Assembly (NCBI RefSeq): GCF_000739555.1
Contig: NZ_BBJN01000008.1
Span: 1-64,000 of the forward strand
Direction of reading: 5' to 3'
Source of the DNA: Halolamina rubra
GTDB taxonomy: Archaea; Halobacteriota; Halobacteria; Halobacteriales; Haloferacaceae
Length of the DNA: 64,000 nucleotides
Shown piece by piece: positions 46,227-55,320 of the stretch (position 1 is its first letter; the number at the start of each line of letters is the position of its first letter). The notes below the pieces were generated by a model. The model worked only from the letters and a program-made list of their open reading frames with translations, was not told the origin of the DNA and did not search any database. Position numbers and translations under genes: made by a program.

Positions 46227-46856
46227 TCACTCGGTCAGGCGCGCACCGAGTTCACGACCGGCCCGCGCAGCGATCCGGGCCACCCGGAGCGGTTTGGGTC
46301 GGCCGCCTTCGGGCGTGAACCCGCGGACGAGCTGGGCCGCCTCGCAGTTCGGCGCCAGTGGCGGGGCGGCACCGGAATCCGCGGGATCCGTGTCGGCAGC
46401 GTCGGCGACGGGTGCGTCGACGCCGAGGGCGCGCAAGAACAGCCGTTCGTCGTTGACCGAGAGCGACCGCCGCGGTGGCAGCGACTCGTAGGTGTCGAGG
46501 CGCCACGCCCGGTCGGCGCCGTCGAACTGCGCCCGGATCGCGGGGGCGAGCCCGGGGCTGGCTTCGAAGGAGACGGCGAGCGTAGGGAGCCCCGTCTCCT
46601 CGTGGATTCGGGGCAGGTCGAGAACGTTGAACCACGCGGGGGCGACCCCCGCGAGCAGGAGGGCGGAGACGTCTGGTCTGTCGATACGTTCGACGAGTGC
46701 GACGACCGCGTCGGTCGCGTCGTCGCCGCCGACGGTACAGCGCTCGTAGGCGAGCCCGTCGACGACCCGGTCGGCGCGCACGACGGCGCCGGCACAGGTG
46801 GCGACGGACTCGGCGTCGGAGAACGCCACCCCGAGCGCGCGCTGGCCCGCCTTAAT
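46227..46856 (-). CDS. DUF99 / endonuclease dU-family protein
   Basis: A protein of 209 or 200 residues. The DUF99 pattern is clear: KAGQRALGVAFSDAESVATCAGAVVRADRVVDGLAYERCTVGGDD, VSALLLAGVAPAWFNVLDLPRIHEETGLPTLAVSFE. DUF99 proteins are linked to deoxyuridine-specific endonuclease activity in Pyrococcus. The conserved first nine residues (KAGQRALG) have no ATG or GTG in front. They are preceded by ATT at 46856, which overlaps the TAA of the upstream gene. If ATT is not used, GTG at 46829 gives a shortened protein. Confidence 0.82.
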   Translation of the reverse strand: MKAGQRALGVAFSDAESVATCAGAVVRADRVVDGLAYERCTVGGDDATDAVVALVERIDRPDVSALLLAGVAPAWFNVLDLPRIHEETGLPTLAVSFEASPGLAPAIRAQFDGADRAWRLDTYESLPPRRSLSVNDERLFLRALGVDAPVADAADTDPADSGAAPPLAPNCEAAQLVRGFTPEGGRPKPLRVARIAARAGRELGARLTE

Positions 46857-47025
46857 CGTCCTTGATCTCCTCCAAGCGATCCAGGAGCTCGTCGTTGGAG
46901 GCTCCGTTGTCGAACTCGACGGAGCCCTCGTGGGCCCCGCCGTCGGCGTCGACCGCGTCGTCGCCGTCGTTCATGTCGAGCTGCTGATTCTCCTGCTCGG
47001 ATTCATCGTAGCTCCCGAAGCCCAT
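46852..47025 (-). CDS. DUF5786-family small acidic protein
   Basis: A 57-residue protein, MGFGSYDESEQENQQLDMNDGDD at the start and ELLDRLEEIKDD at the end, the exact signature of the haloarchaeal DUF5786 family. It is very acidic, with no cysteine. A TATA-like GTTTAACC lies about 27 bases upstream (47052). The stop overlaps the putative ATT start of the DUF99 gene, so the two may be coupled. Function unknown. Confidence 0.88.
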   Translation of the reverse strand: MGFGSYDESEQENQQLDMNDGDDAVDADGGAHEGSVEFDNGASNDELLDRLEEIKDD

Positions 47026-47236
47026 TACACGTCAATCTTGTGGCTCCCACGGGTTAAACGCTTGGGCGGTAGGTGTTGGTACCATACCGCACGGGTGTCG
47101 CGGATCGCCGGTTTCCGCATCCCTCGCCGGCGTCTGTCGATTGCCGCCGCCTACTGGCGGGATCTCGGGCGGCCGATCGCCCCCGTTCGCAGACACAGCC
47201 ATAGGGCGATGGTAACCCCGCGGCGCTCCTGTAGGT

Positions 47237-47380
47237 GCCGGCTGATCGGTACTGGTGGCGACCGTCGACGCTGCCGGTTGCTCGGTATCGGCGTCCGCTG
47301 CCGCCGATGCCGGTTGATCGGTTCCGGCATCCGCCGTCGCCGACGCCGGCTGTCCGTTGCCGGCGTCCGCTGCCGCCGCC
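47237..47380. repeat. Four tandem 36-bp repeats between divergent promoters
   Basis: Units at 47237-47272, 47273-47308, 47309-47344 and 47345-47380 are each exactly 36 bp and start GCCGG(T/C)TG; the later part GCGTCCGCTGCCGCC is best kept in units 2 and 4. The minus strand is open throughout, giving 12-residue repeats (ADAGTDQPASA-like). The array ends at the MBL gene's TATA box. The rest of the gap (47026-47236) shows no feature besides the DUF5786 TATA. Confidence 0.82.
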
Positions 47381-47387
47381 GTTTTAC
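47381..47387 (+). promoter_or_regulatory. TATA box of the MBL-fold gene
   Basis: GTTTTAC lies 24-30 bases before the ATG at 47411, immediately after the 36-bp repeat array. Confidence 0.5.
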
Positions 47388-47410
47388 CCATCTCCCGCGA
47401 ACGCACACCC

Positions 47411-48034
47411 ATGAGCCCCGTCAACGTCACCGCCGACGCCGAGCGGTTCACCTGCAACGCCTACCTCGTCGACGGCGAGGTCACGACGCTTGTCGACGCC
47501 GGCGCGATGCCGGGCGTCGTCGACGAGATCCGAGAGCACGTCGACGAGGTCGACCGCGTCGTCCTCACCCACCAGCACGGCGACCACGTCGAGCAGCTCG
47601 ACGCGGTGCTCGACGCGTTCGACGCCGAGCTGTTCGCCTACGACGACCACCCGCGGCGGACCCGCGCGATCGACGACGGCGACGCGGTCCAGATCGGCGA
47701 CGAGACCACCGAAGTCGTGTACACGCCGGGCCACGCCTCGGACCACGTCGCGTTCGTCGGCGAGACGGCGCTGTTCAGCGGCGACGTGGTGGTGTACAAC
47801 GACGGGGCGTTCGACGACGGCAGCTTCGGCCGGACCGACCACGCCACCGGCGACCGCGAGCGCCTGATCGAGAGCCTGCGGGCGATCCTCGACCGCCTAC
47901 CGGAGTCGGTGACGGGGCTGTACGCCGGCCACGGCGACCCGTTCGAGGCGTCAGCGACGGAGTCAGTCCGGGACGTGATCGAGCGCGCGCTCGAACGGGC
48001 CGAGCGCCGGGAGCCGAAGTACCCCGAGGAGTAG
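47411..48034 (+). CDS. MBL-fold metallo-hydrolase
   Basis: A 207-residue metallo-beta-lactamase fold protein with motif THQHGDHVEQLD, then YTPGHASDHVAFV, LFSGDVVVYN and AGHGDPF: a full set of two-metal ligands. It resembles the small glyoxalase II-like hydrolases. The substrate is unknown. ATG at 47411 gives the conserved N-terminus NVTADAERFTCNAYLVDG. Confidence 0.92.
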   Translation: MSPVNVTADAERFTCNAYLVDGEVTTLVDAGAMPGVVDEIREHVDEVDRVVLTHQHGDHVEQLDAVLDAFDAELFAYDDHPRRTRAIDDGDAVQIGDETTEVVYTPGHASDHVAFVGETALFSGDVVVYNDGAFDDGSFGRTDHATGDRERLIESLRAILDRLPESVTGLYAGHGDPFEASATESVRDVIERALERAERREPKYPEE

Positions 48035-48084
48035 GCCGGCGGCGCCGCTTTCGGAGTGGAGTGTGCGAAAAGGGCGAGCCGAGA

Positions 48085-48234
48085 TCAGGCCGAGCGCGGT
48101 TCCTTCGCCTTCGGGCGGAGCTTCCCGTAGCCGCACTTCCGGCAGTGCTTGGCGCGCTGGGGGTTCCGAGCGTTACAGCGCATGCAGATCTGTTTGTTCA
48201 GGATGCGCTCCTCCGCTTCTTCGAACTTAGCCAT
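48085..48234 (-). CDS. rpl40e: 50S ribosomal protein L40e
   Basis: A 49-residue protein ([20 protein letters not shown]...[20 protein letters not shown]) with the four Cys zinc knuckle CxxC-x(10)-CxxC-like (CMRC...CRKC). It matches archaeal L40e along its length. It is a structural part of the large ribosomal subunit. The gene is single and short. Confidence 0.95.
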   Translation of the reverse strand: MAKFEEAEERILNKQICMRCNARNPQRAKHCRKCGYGKLRPKAKEPRSA

Positions 48235-48334
48235 ACCTCCCGGTTCTCTCGGCGGGCGTTTAACCCTTACTTTCGGGCCGAACGACGGCGCCGCCGCTCA
48301 CTGGCGGGGAAAACGGAGAGAAATCGCGGGTGGG

Positions 48335-48616
48335 TCAGGCGGCCTGCTGGCCCTGCTGGGCCCGGTTGATCGCCTCCTCGAGGTCGTCGCGCTGGGTGAC
48401 GCCGACGAAGCGCTCGACGACGCCGTCGTCGTTCTCGATCACCAGCGTCGGGAGCGAGCGGACGGAGTACTCGTTGGCCGTCTCCTGGTCGGAGTCGACG
48501 TCGATCTTCTCGAACTCGACGTCGGCGAACTCCTCCTCGAGCTCCTCGAGGATCGGATCCTGGGTCTTACACGGGCCACACCAGTCGGCGTAGAAATCCT
48601 TCAGTCGGACAGTCAT
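48335..48616 (-). CDS. Thioredoxin
   Basis: A 93-residue thioredoxin with the active site DWCGPCKTQDP and the cis-proline region VRSLPTLVIENDDG. It reduces protein disulfides in the cytoplasm. ATG at 48616 begins MTVRLKDFYADWCGPC; longer upstream frames are not conserved. It could partner the flavoprotein at 17639, though they are far apart. Bases 48617-48873 upstream show no gene. Confidence 0.94.
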   Translation of the reverse strand: MTVRLKDFYADWCGPCKTQDPILEELEEEFADVEFEKIDVDSDQETANEYSVRSLPTLVIENDDGVVERFVGVTQRDDLEEAINRAQQGQQAA

Positions 48617-48904
48617 AGCGTGCCCCGGAGTTGGCCGTGACAGCGCATAAGGGTTTCCCACCCGGTACTGGGGCATCGTTCGCGACCCCCTCGTTTCCGG
48701 TTTCGGCCGTTGCTCACGGCTCCGCCGTCGGCGTTTGCCGTTCGGTCGTTTCACTCCCTCACGTTTCCCGATCTCGCTGCTGCTCGCGGGTCGCGTTCGC
48801 TCCCCGCTCGCCTTCGAGGTGGTTTCCCGTCGCTCCCTGCGGTCGCGACGTTTTCCCACCTCGCTTCCGGAAGGTTTAGGCGCTTCACGTCACGAGGTGG
48901 GTGT

Positions 48905-49060
48905 ATGAGCGGAAGCGACAGCGGCGGACTGATGTCCAGCGCGGGGCTGGTCCGCTACTTCGACGCCGAGGACCGCAACGCCATCCGAATGGACCCGCGC
49001 ACCGTCGTCGCCGCGGGAATGCTGTTCGGCGTCGTCGTCCTCGTCCTGCGCGCGCTGTAG
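48905..49060 (+). CDS. secG: Preprotein translocase subunit SecG/Sec61beta
   Basis: A 51-residue tail-anchored membrane protein: [34 protein letters not shown], then one C-terminal helix [18 protein letters not shown]. This matches archaeal Sec61beta in full. It joins SecY and SecE in the translocon. A TATA-like GTTTAGG about 28 bases upstream fits a leaderless start. Confidence 0.95.
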   Translation: MSGSDSGGLMSSAGLVRYFDAEDRNAIRMDPRTVVAAGMLFGVVVLVLRAL

Positions 49061-49108
49061 CCCGGGTCGAACGCACCCTTTTTGCGCGCCGCCCACCCAC
49101 CTCCACCC

Positions 49109-49735
49109 ATGCAAGCAGGCGTCATCGCGGTCCAGGGCGACGTGAGCGAACACGCCGCCGCCATCCAGCGCGCCGCCGAGGCCCACGGCGAGACGGCCGA
49201 GGTGGTCGAGATCCGGCAGGCCGGCACCGTCCCGGACTGTGACGTGCTCCTCATGCCCGGCGGCGAGTCGACGGCTATCTCCCGGCTACTCGCCCGCGAG
49301 GGGATCGACGAGGAGATCCGCGACCACGTCGCCGCGGGCAAGCCCGTGCTCGCGACGTGTGCGGGCCTCATCGTCGCCTCGACCGACGCGAAGGACGAGC
49401 GCGTCGACACGCTCGACCTGATCGACGTGACCGTCGACCGCAACGCGTTCGGCCGACAGAAAGACTCCTTCGAGGCGCCGCTGGACGTCGAGGGGCTCGA
49501 CTCGCCGTTCCCGGCGGTGTTCATCCGCGCCCCCCTCATCGACGAGGTCGGCGACGGCTCGGGCGCGCCGATCAACGACGGCGACGCGGTCGAGGTGCTC
49601 GCGCGCTGGGACGGCGACCCCGTCGCGGTCCGACAGGGCCCCGTCGTCGGCACCTCGTTCCACCCCGAACTCACGTCTGACTCGCGGATCCACGATCTCG
49701 CGTTCTTCGAGACCGTCGAGGTGAGCGGCCAGTGA
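49109..49735 (+). CDS. pdxT: Pyridoxal 5'-phosphate synthase glutaminase subunit PdxT
   Basis: A 208-residue class I glutaminase. GVIAVQGDVSEHAAAI begins the protein, MPGGEST is the oxyanion region, LATCAGLIV carries the catalytic Cys, and GTSFHPELTSD carries the His and Glu of the triad. It supplies ammonia to PdxS for vitamin B6 synthesis. PdxS is not in the window. The stop overlaps the hisE start (GTGA), so the two are coupled. Confidence 0.96.
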   Translation: MQAGVIAVQGDVSEHAAAIQRAAEAHGETAEVVEIRQAGTVPDCDVLLMPGGESTAISRLLAREGIDEEIRDHVAAGKPVLATCAGLIVASTDAKDERVDTLDLIDVTVDRNAFGRQKDSFEAPLDVEGLDSPFPAVFIRAPLIDEVGDGSGAPINDGDAVEVLARWDGDPVAVRQGPVVGTSFHPELTSDSRIHDLAFFETVEVSGQ

Positions 49736-50061
49736 GCGATCCCAAGTCCGAGGGCGCCGACCCCGAGGCGGAACTCGATGCCGACACCATCGACGCCCTG
49801 TTCGAGACGATCGAGCAGCGCAAGCGCGACCTGCCGGAGGACAGCTACACCGCCTCGCTGTTCACCCACGAGAAGGGGGAGAACGCGGTGCTCGAGAAGC
49901 TGGGCGAGGAGTCGACGGAGCTGATCCTCGCCGCGAAGGACGACGACCGCGAGGAGCTGGCCGCCGAGAGCGCGGACTTCCTCTACCACCTGCTGGTGCT
50001 GCTCTCGATGAAGGAGATGGGCCCCGACGACCTGCGCGAAGAGCTCGAAGCGCGGTTCTAG
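49732..50061 (+). CDS. hisE: Phosphoribosyl-ATP diphosphatase
   Basis: A 109-residue HisE. The helical MazG-like core is LFETIEQRKRDLPEDSYTASLFTHEKGENAVLEKLGEESTELILAAKDDDREELAAESADFLYHLLVLL, with the metal-binding Glu and Asp residues. It catalyses the second step of histidine synthesis. It starts at GTG, overlapping pdxT by four bases, and its end overlaps the convergent esterase gene by four bases. Confidence 0.95.
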   Translation: MSDPKSEGADPEAELDADTIDALFETIEQRKRDLPEDSYTASLFTHEKGENAVLEKLGEESTELILAAKDDDREELAAESADFLYHLLVLLSMKEMGPDDLREELEARF

Positions 50062-51299
50062 TCCAGGTGGACCAGCGGCGTCGTCTCCCGCACGAAGAGG
50101 AGCCAGTCGAACTCGCCGCGGGAACAGTCGCTGTACCGAACCGGGTTGTCGCCCTCGGGGTGGCCGCCCCAGATGTTGTGTCGCCGTGGCTCGCTCCGTA
50201 GCCACTCCCGGATCGCCGGATCGTCCTGTCCGGCGTCGACGCGCAGCCAGAACACCGGATCGTCCACCTGTCCGAGCACGGCCGGAATCGACCCCGCCGG
50301 CGGGTCGGGGATGGGGTAGTCGACGACCTCGCCGGCCGAGAAATCTTTCGCGGCGACCGCCCCGGTCGCGGTCTCGAGCCCGATCGAACAGTACCCGTCG
50401 CCGTAGGACTCGGCGAGCCACTCGCCCATCGACGGCACGTCCACGTCCCACTCCTCGAGGACGTGTCTACCGCGGCCGAGGTGGCCGTTGGCGCCCCAGA
50501 CGATGATCGGGCCGTCCGTGCGCGCCTGGATCCACTCGGCGTTCTCGGCCATCGCCTCGTCTCTGAGTGCCATCCGACCCTCGCGGTCGCGCTCGTGGGC
50601 GTCGAGCTGCACGTCGACGAGGTGGAGCCGGTGGCTGGCGGCCTCGTACGCCCGGCGCGAGGTCGCGTCGACCCACGCCGCCTCGTGGTCCCGGAACAGC
50701 GGCGCGAGCCTCGAGTGCGCCCGGCGTGCGCTCTCGAGCATCGCCTGGCGCTCGTCCTCGCCGTCGTAGCCAGCCGTCATGGTGTCGAGATCCGCGAACA
50801 GGGACTCGTCGACGTCGGCGTCGACCCGTTCGAGGAACGACCGGAGCCCGTTGCTCGCGTACTCGACGACGGTCGTGTCGAACCCGTAGATCCGGACGCG
50901 GTCCTCGGGCGGCCGCGAGGCGTTGTACGACTGGAGCCACTCGAGGATTGCCAGCATCGGCTCGGTTCTGAACGGCCGATAGCCGAGTTCCTCGACGGCC
51001 GGGCGGATCTCGCCTTCGCCGGCGGCGACGAGTTCGCCGACCCGACACATCGGGTCGAACCCCGCCTCGAAGCCGATCGCGCGGACGCCGAACGACTGGA
51101 CGAGCAGCCGGACCAGCCGGAACCGCAGGTCGAAGAACTCCTGGGTGCCGTGTGAGGCTTCGCCCAGGCCGATAACCGACGCCTCGTCGAGCCGGGTGGC
51201 CAGCCCGGGAGGGAGATCCTCAGGACGCAACTCCGACTCCGGGAAGGCGTGGGCCTGTGCCGAGACCGCCGACACGAGATCGTCGTTGGGGTTCGACAT
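50058..51299 (-). CDS. Erythromycin-esterase-family protein
   Basis: A 413-residue protein. GLGEASHGTQEFFDLRFRLVRLLVQSFGVRAIGFEAGFD contains the conserved E/H/E active-site residues of the EreA/EreB-like family, and GANGHLGRGRHVLEEWDVDVPSMGEWLAESYG has the second His. Chromosomal members in haloarchaea probably hydrolyse some other ester rather than macrolides. It starts at ATG 51299. Confidence 0.9.
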   Translation of the reverse strand: MSNPNDDLVSAVSAQAHAFPESELRPEDLPPGLATRLDEASVIGLGEASHGTQEFFDLRFRLVRLLVQSFGVRAIGFEAGFDPMCRVGELVAAGEGEIRPAVEELGYRPFRTEPMLAILEWLQSYNASRPPEDRVRIYGFDTTVVEYASNGLRSFLERVDADVDESLFADLDTMTAGYDGEDERQAMLESARRAHSRLAPLFRDHEAAWVDATSRRAYEAASHRLHLVDVQLDAHERDREGRMALRDEAMAENAEWIQARTDGPIIVWGANGHLGRGRHVLEEWDVDVPSMGEWLAESYGDGYCSIGLETATGAVAAKDFSAGEVVDYPIPDPPAGSIPAVLGQVDDPVFWLRVDAGQDDPAIREWLRSEPRRHNIWGGHPEGDNPVRYSDCSRGEFDWLLFVRETTPLVHLD

Positions 51300-51396
51300 G
51301 GAACGCAGTCGCCGGATGGGGAGCCCATAAGCCTGCTGAAAACTCCGACGCGGGCTGCCCGAGTCCGTCGACTGGGCCCGGGGCGCGCTCGGCCGA

Positions 51397-52065
51397 CTAC
51401 TTCAGCTCCAGCCCGAGATCGTGCAGCCCGTCGTTGTTCGCGGCCACGTTGATGAGCAGCGGCGTGAGCGACTCCACCTCGGCGGCGTTGCCCAGCCCGC
51501 CGGCGTCGAGCACGCGCAGGTCCGCGATCCCCTCGGCGATGTCGGTCACGATCCCCTTCGCGTCATCGTCGTCGCCGACGACGAACGTGTCGACGCCGAG
51601 GTCGGCGTCGAGGTTCGCGAGCCGCCCCGCGGCGAGGTTGTGGAACGCGCCGACGAGTTCGACGCCGTCGGGCACCGCGCTCGCGGCGTGTTCGGTGACG
51701 CTGCCCGCGGGCGGCGGCGCGTAGTGGAACCCGTCGTCGTCGCGGTCCATCCCCGTCGCGGGCGTGACGACGATGTCGCCCGCGTCGAGGTCGGCGGCGA
51801 CGGCCTCGATCGTGTCGGTGACGTAGTACGGCGGCACGGCGACGATCACCACGTCCGCGAGCGTCGCCACGTCCGCGTTGGCCCCGCCGTCGATCGTCGT
51901 CTCGACGCCGCGGGAGTCGAGTTCGGTCTCGTACTCCCCGGCCTTGTTCTCGGCCTTCTCGGCGTCCCGCGAGCCGATCAGCACCGCGTGGTTCGTGTGG
52001 TACGCCAGCCGGAGGGCGAGCCCCTCGCCGATGTCGCCCGTGCCGCCGAGTATCGCGATATCCAT
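51397..52065 (-). CDS. npdG: NADPH-dependent F420 reductase
   Basis: A 222-residue enzyme. The NADP site is ILGGTGDIGEGLALRLAYHTNHAVLIGSRDAEKA. The rest (VVIVAVPPYYVTDTIEA, VVTPATGMDRDDDGFHYAPPPAGSVTEHAASAVPD, LVGAFHNLAAGRL) matches archaeal F420H2:NADP oxidoreductase. It moves hydride between coenzyme F420 and NADP. Monocistronic here. Confidence 0.94.
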   Translation of the reverse strand: MDIAILGGTGDIGEGLALRLAYHTNHAVLIGSRDAEKAENKAGEYETELDSRGVETTIDGGANADVATLADVVIVAVPPYYVTDTIEAVAADLDAGDIVVTPATGMDRDDDGFHYAPPPAGSVTEHAASAVPDGVELVGAFHNLAAGRLANLDADLGVDTFVVGDDDDAKGIVTDIAEGIADLRVLDAGGLGNAAEVESLTPLLINVAANNDGLHDLGLELK

Positions 52066-52135
52066 ACCGTGACTCCGGTCGGTCGCGACGTAAGGATTGC
52101 GCGAGCGGCAGGCGGCCGGGGCGTCGCCGCGAGGG

Positions 52136-53011
52136 TCAGTCCAGCAGGTCGGGCAGGTCGTTCACCGAGTCGATCACCGCCGCCGAGCCCGCGGCCTCGT
52201 ACTTCCGGCGGCCGGACTCGCCAGTCAGCCCGCCAGTCAGGACGCCGACGCCGTGGTACTTGCGTGACGGATCGTCCTCGGCGGCGTTCACGGCCGTCCG
52301 CACGTCGTCCAGCGTGTCACCGACGAAGACGACCGACTCGGCGTCGAAGCGCTCCGCGAGCGTCGTCAGCGCGCGGGGGTGGGGTTTCCCCTCCGCCCAG
52401 TCGTCCATCGTGAACCGGTGCGCCTCGGGCACGGAGAGGCCGGCGCGCTCCAGCGCGATCTCCGCCTCGGCTTCGGGGCGGCCGGTGAGCACGCCCACCG
52501 AGAACCGGGACTGCAGCGCCTCGACCGTCCGGGGTTCGAGGATCACCGGCTCGTCGTGGATGTAGCCGGGCGCCTCGAACGGCGGCTCGCCGCCCTCGAT
52601 CTCGCGGAACAGGTCGGCGCCGAGGTAGAGCGCCTGGAACGTCTCCCGGATCCCCTCGGGGTCCCACTCGGCCTCGACGGCGTCGGCGTCGAACCCGTCC
52701 CGGGCCGCGGCCTCGCGCAGGACCGCGCGGGCGGCCGCGACGCCGCCGTCCTCGCGGGCGGCGATGGTGTCGGTGAACTCGACCGCGTCGCCCGTGTAGC
52801 CCGCCGCGCGGGCGAGCACGAACAGCGTCGCGCCGTCGGTGAGCTCCCAGTCGTTGTTGAAGCCGCCGGCCTCCTTGAAGCGCTGGACGGTCCCGCGCTC
52901 GATCGTCGTGCCGTGGCGCCGTTCGATCGTCTCGATGATCGCCCGCCGGTAGGAGTCCGACTCGTCGACGAGCACGCCGTCGACGTCGAGGACGACCGCG
53001 TCCGCGTGCAT
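52136..53011 (-). CDS. HAD-superfamily hydrolase, TIGR01548 type
   Basis: A 291-residue HAD enzyme. Motif I is [20 protein letters not shown], motif II is [12 protein letters not shown], with the Lys and Asp motifs around GKPHPRAL and [14 protein letters not shown]. The long N-terminal cap fits the haloarchaeal TIGR01548 group. These phosphatases often occur with histidine genes; hisE lies 2 kb away. The substrate is unknown. Confidence 0.9.
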   Translation of the reverse strand: MHADAVVLDVDGVLVDESDSYRRAIIETIERRHGTTIERGTVQRFKEAGGFNNDWELTDGATLFVLARAAGYTGDAVEFTDTIAAREDGGVAAARAVLREAAARDGFDADAVEAEWDPEGIRETFQALYLGADLFREIEGGEPPFEAPGYIHDEPVILEPRTVEALQSRFSVGVLTGRPEAEAEIALERAGLSVPEAHRFTMDDWAEGKPHPRALTTLAERFDAESVVFVGDTLDDVRTAVNAAEDDPSRKYHGVGVLTGGLTGESGRRKYEAAGSAAVIDSVNDLPDLLD

Positions 53012-53060
53012 ACCCCCGCTCCGACCCGGGGGCGAAAGGCGTTTGCGACTCGCGGCGGCG

Positions 53061-53495
53061 TCAGCGACGGGCCTGGCGCTGGTCCCCGCGGGCCGTCGCG
53101 GTGTACAGCGTCACCCGCGGCGCGTCGCCGCCGCCCAGCTGCTCGCGTTCGACGGGGATCGACGGCTCGTCGTAGCCCAGCGTGGTGAACGCGAACGTCG
53201 CGCCGACGCGCTCGGCGAGGTCCGCGATCGGGCGGTGGAGTTCGGGCGGGCAGTTGAGCGCGTAGACGACGTCGACGCGGTGGAACGCGTCGGGCTCGTC
53301 GACGCCCGTCACGTCCTCGACGCGGAACCGGACGCCCTCGGGGACCGACACGGGATGCACGTCGGTGGCGCGCACGTCGGCGCCGGCGTCGACGAGACCG
53401 GCCGCGACGCCGGTCCGGTCGCCGATGCCGACCTCCAGCAGCCGGTCGGCGCCCCGAAGCCATCGGACGATTGAACGGTCAGTTTGGCTGTTCAT
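53061..53495 (-). CDS. UPF0146-family protein
   Basis: A 144-residue protein with a methyltransferase-like fold fragment: [46 protein letters not shown], then [38 protein letters not shown]. It matches the archaeal UPF0146 family. The SAM-binding motif is partial. It lies next to the HAD gene on the same strand. Confidence 0.88.
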   Translation of the reverse strand: MNSQTDRSIVRWLRGADRLLEVGIGDRTGVAAGLVDAGADVRATDVHPVSVPEGVRFRVEDVTGVDEPDAFHRVDVVYALNCPPELHRPIADLAERVGATFAFTTLGYDEPSIPVEREQLGGGDAPRVTLYTATARGDQRQARR

Positions 53496-53533
53496 GCCGA
53501 GGGTTTATGCTGATCGTCGGCGTGTGGTGGCAT

Positions 53534-54055
53534 ATGCACGTCGACATCGTTCCAGTCGGGTCGGTCCCGAGCCGCGCCAAGCGCGAGGCGTCAGAGGCGT
53601 TGCGGGCCGTCTACGACTGCGACGTCGGCGTTCGGAACGAGCAGCCGATCCCCGACGACGCGCTCGACCGCGGGCGGAACCAGTACCGTGCCGAGCGGTT
53701 CATCGAGGTCGCCAGCGACACCGGGAAGGGCGACAAGAACATCGCCATCACCACCGAGGACCTCTACTACCGCCAGCGGAACTACGTGTTCGGGCTCGCC
53801 TACCTCAACGGCCGCGGCTCCGTGATCTCGACGCACCGACTCAACACCTCCTCCGACGGCGGCATCTCCACCAAACCCACCTCGGAGGTGTTCGCCGACC
53901 GCATCCGGAAGGAGGTGGTCCACGAGATGGGCCACAACTTCGGGCTGGAACACTGCGACAACAGCAAATGCGTGATGTCGTTCTCCCCGACCGTGCGCGA
54001 GGTCGACGTGAAGGAGGAGAACCTCTGTGGCTCCTGTTCGCGGATGCTGCGGTAG
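53534..54055 (+). CDS. amzA: Archaemetzincin
   Basis: A 173-residue zinc protease. HEMGHNFGLEHC is the metzincin motif, followed by CVMSFSPTVREVD and CGSC, which form the structural zinc site typical of archaemetzincins. TTTAT near 53503 lies 28 bases before the ATG. ATG at 53534 gives the conserved start HVDIVPVGSVPS. Physiological substrates are not known. Confidence 0.95.
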   Translation: MHVDIVPVGSVPSRAKREASEALRAVYDCDVGVRNEQPIPDDALDRGRNQYRAERFIEVASDTGKGDKNIAITTEDLYYRQRNYVFGLAYLNGRGSVISTHRLNTSSDGGISTKPTSEVFADRIRKEVVHEMGHNFGLEHCDNSKCVMSFSPTVREVDVKEENLCGSCSRMLR

Positions 54056-54121
54056 TCGCTGCTCGTTCACTCCCTCGCCCCTTCCGTCCCGTTTATGCGT
54101 TCTCCGGTGGCTCGTTCGTCC

Positions 54122-55258
54122 ATGACCACCTGGACCAGCGACGAGATGGGCCCCCGACTCGGCGACCCCGTCGACGACCTCGAGACGCCGGTGCTGCTCG
54201 CCGACGTGGACGCGATGGAGCGCAACGTCCGCGAGTACGCCGCCGTCGCCGACGAGCACGACGTGGATCTGCGCTCGCACGTGAAGACACACAAGAACGC
54301 GGAGCTGGCCGCTCGCGAGGTCGAACTCACCGGCGACAGCGGGATCTGCTGTCAGACGCTCGGCGAGGTGGAGACGATGGCCCGCAACGGGATCGACGAT
54401 ATCTACCTCTCCTATCAGGTCGTCGGCGAGTCCAAACTCGACCGGCTCTGCTGGCTCGACGGCAAGGTCGACGCGCTGGCGACGACGGTCGACTCCGCGG
54501 CGACGATCGACGCGCTCGAAGACGCCGCCGAGCGCAACGACCGCACCCTCCACGCGGTGCTCGAGGTCGACATGGGGCTCAACCGCACCGGCGTCGCCCC
54601 CGAGGACGCCCCCGACCTCGCCCAGCGCATCGCCGACGCCGACGCCCTCACGTTCGACGGGCTCCTCGCCTACGACGCCCACGTGAAGAGCGAGGCGTCG
54701 ACTGAACGGGAGTTCGAGCAGGGCTGCTGGGAGGCGATGGAACTCGCGCAGTCGGTCGTCGACGACATCGAGGCCGCCGGGATCGAGGTGCCCGAAGTCA
54801 AGGTCGGCGGCACGGCGACCTCCCGCTACAGCGCGCGCCACCCCGTCGTCACCGAGATCAACCCCGGGATGTACCCGTTCAACGACGTGGGCGAGCTCGA
54901 ACTCCGGCCGTGGGAAGTGTCGAAGGCGGACTGTACGGCGACGGTGCTGACGACGGTGATCTCGGTGCCCGACGACGACCGCCTCGTCGTCGACGGCGGG
55001 AGCAAGACGTTCTCGTTGGACAAGCCCCAGATGCCGGTGCCGAAACACCGCGACGACGTCGAGTACGTCAACGCCAGCGAGGAGCACGGCTGGATCGACA
55101 CCAGCGAGTCGGACGAGTCGTTCGCGGTCGGCGACCGACTCGAGTTCGTCGTCCCGCACGTCTGTACGACGATCAACCTCCACGACCTGATCGTCGGCGT
55201 TCGCGACGGCGAAGTCGCGGACCTCTGGGAGGTGCAGGCCCGCGGGAAGGTGCGGTAA
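54122..55258 (+). CDS. PLP-dependent D-threonine aldolase/D-serine dehydratase-like enzyme
   Basis: A 378-residue alanine-racemase-fold enzyme. The PLP lysine lies in LRSHVKTHKN. AVLEVDMGLNRTGVAPED and TEINPGMYPFND are family motifs, and PHVCTTINLHD near the end provides the metal ligands seen in D-threonine aldolase and eukaryotic-type D-serine dehydratase. It should act on beta-hydroxy D-amino acids. TATA TTTATG lies 28 bases upstream. Confidence 0.88.
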   Translation: MTTWTSDEMGPRLGDPVDDLETPVLLADVDAMERNVREYAAVADEHDVDLRSHVKTHKNAELAAREVELTGDSGICCQTLGEVETMARNGIDDIYLSYQVVGESKLDRLCWLDGKVDALATTVDSAATIDALEDAAERNDRTLHAVLEVDMGLNRTGVAPEDAPDLAQRIADADALTFDGLLAYDAHVKSEASTEREFEQGCWEAMELAQSVVDDIEAAGIEVPEVKVGGTATSRYSARHPVVTEINPGMYPFNDVGELELRPWEVSKADCTATVLTTVISVPDDDRLVVDGGSKTFSLDKPQMPVPKHRDDVEYVNASEEHGWIDTSESDESFAVGDRLEFVVPHVCTTINLHDLIVGVRDGEVADLWEVQARGKVR

Positions 55259-55320
55259 CCTCACGCCTCCGACTTACCGGAACCCCCGCGATTAACCCAC
55301 TATCGCCCGAACTCAGAGCT

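Noticed and set aside
47032-47391. A 119-residue repetitive protein opposite the 36-bp repeats
   Set aside because: Not called as a gene, because its start coincides with the MBL TATA box and its end with the DUF5786 TATA box; kept as a finding instead.
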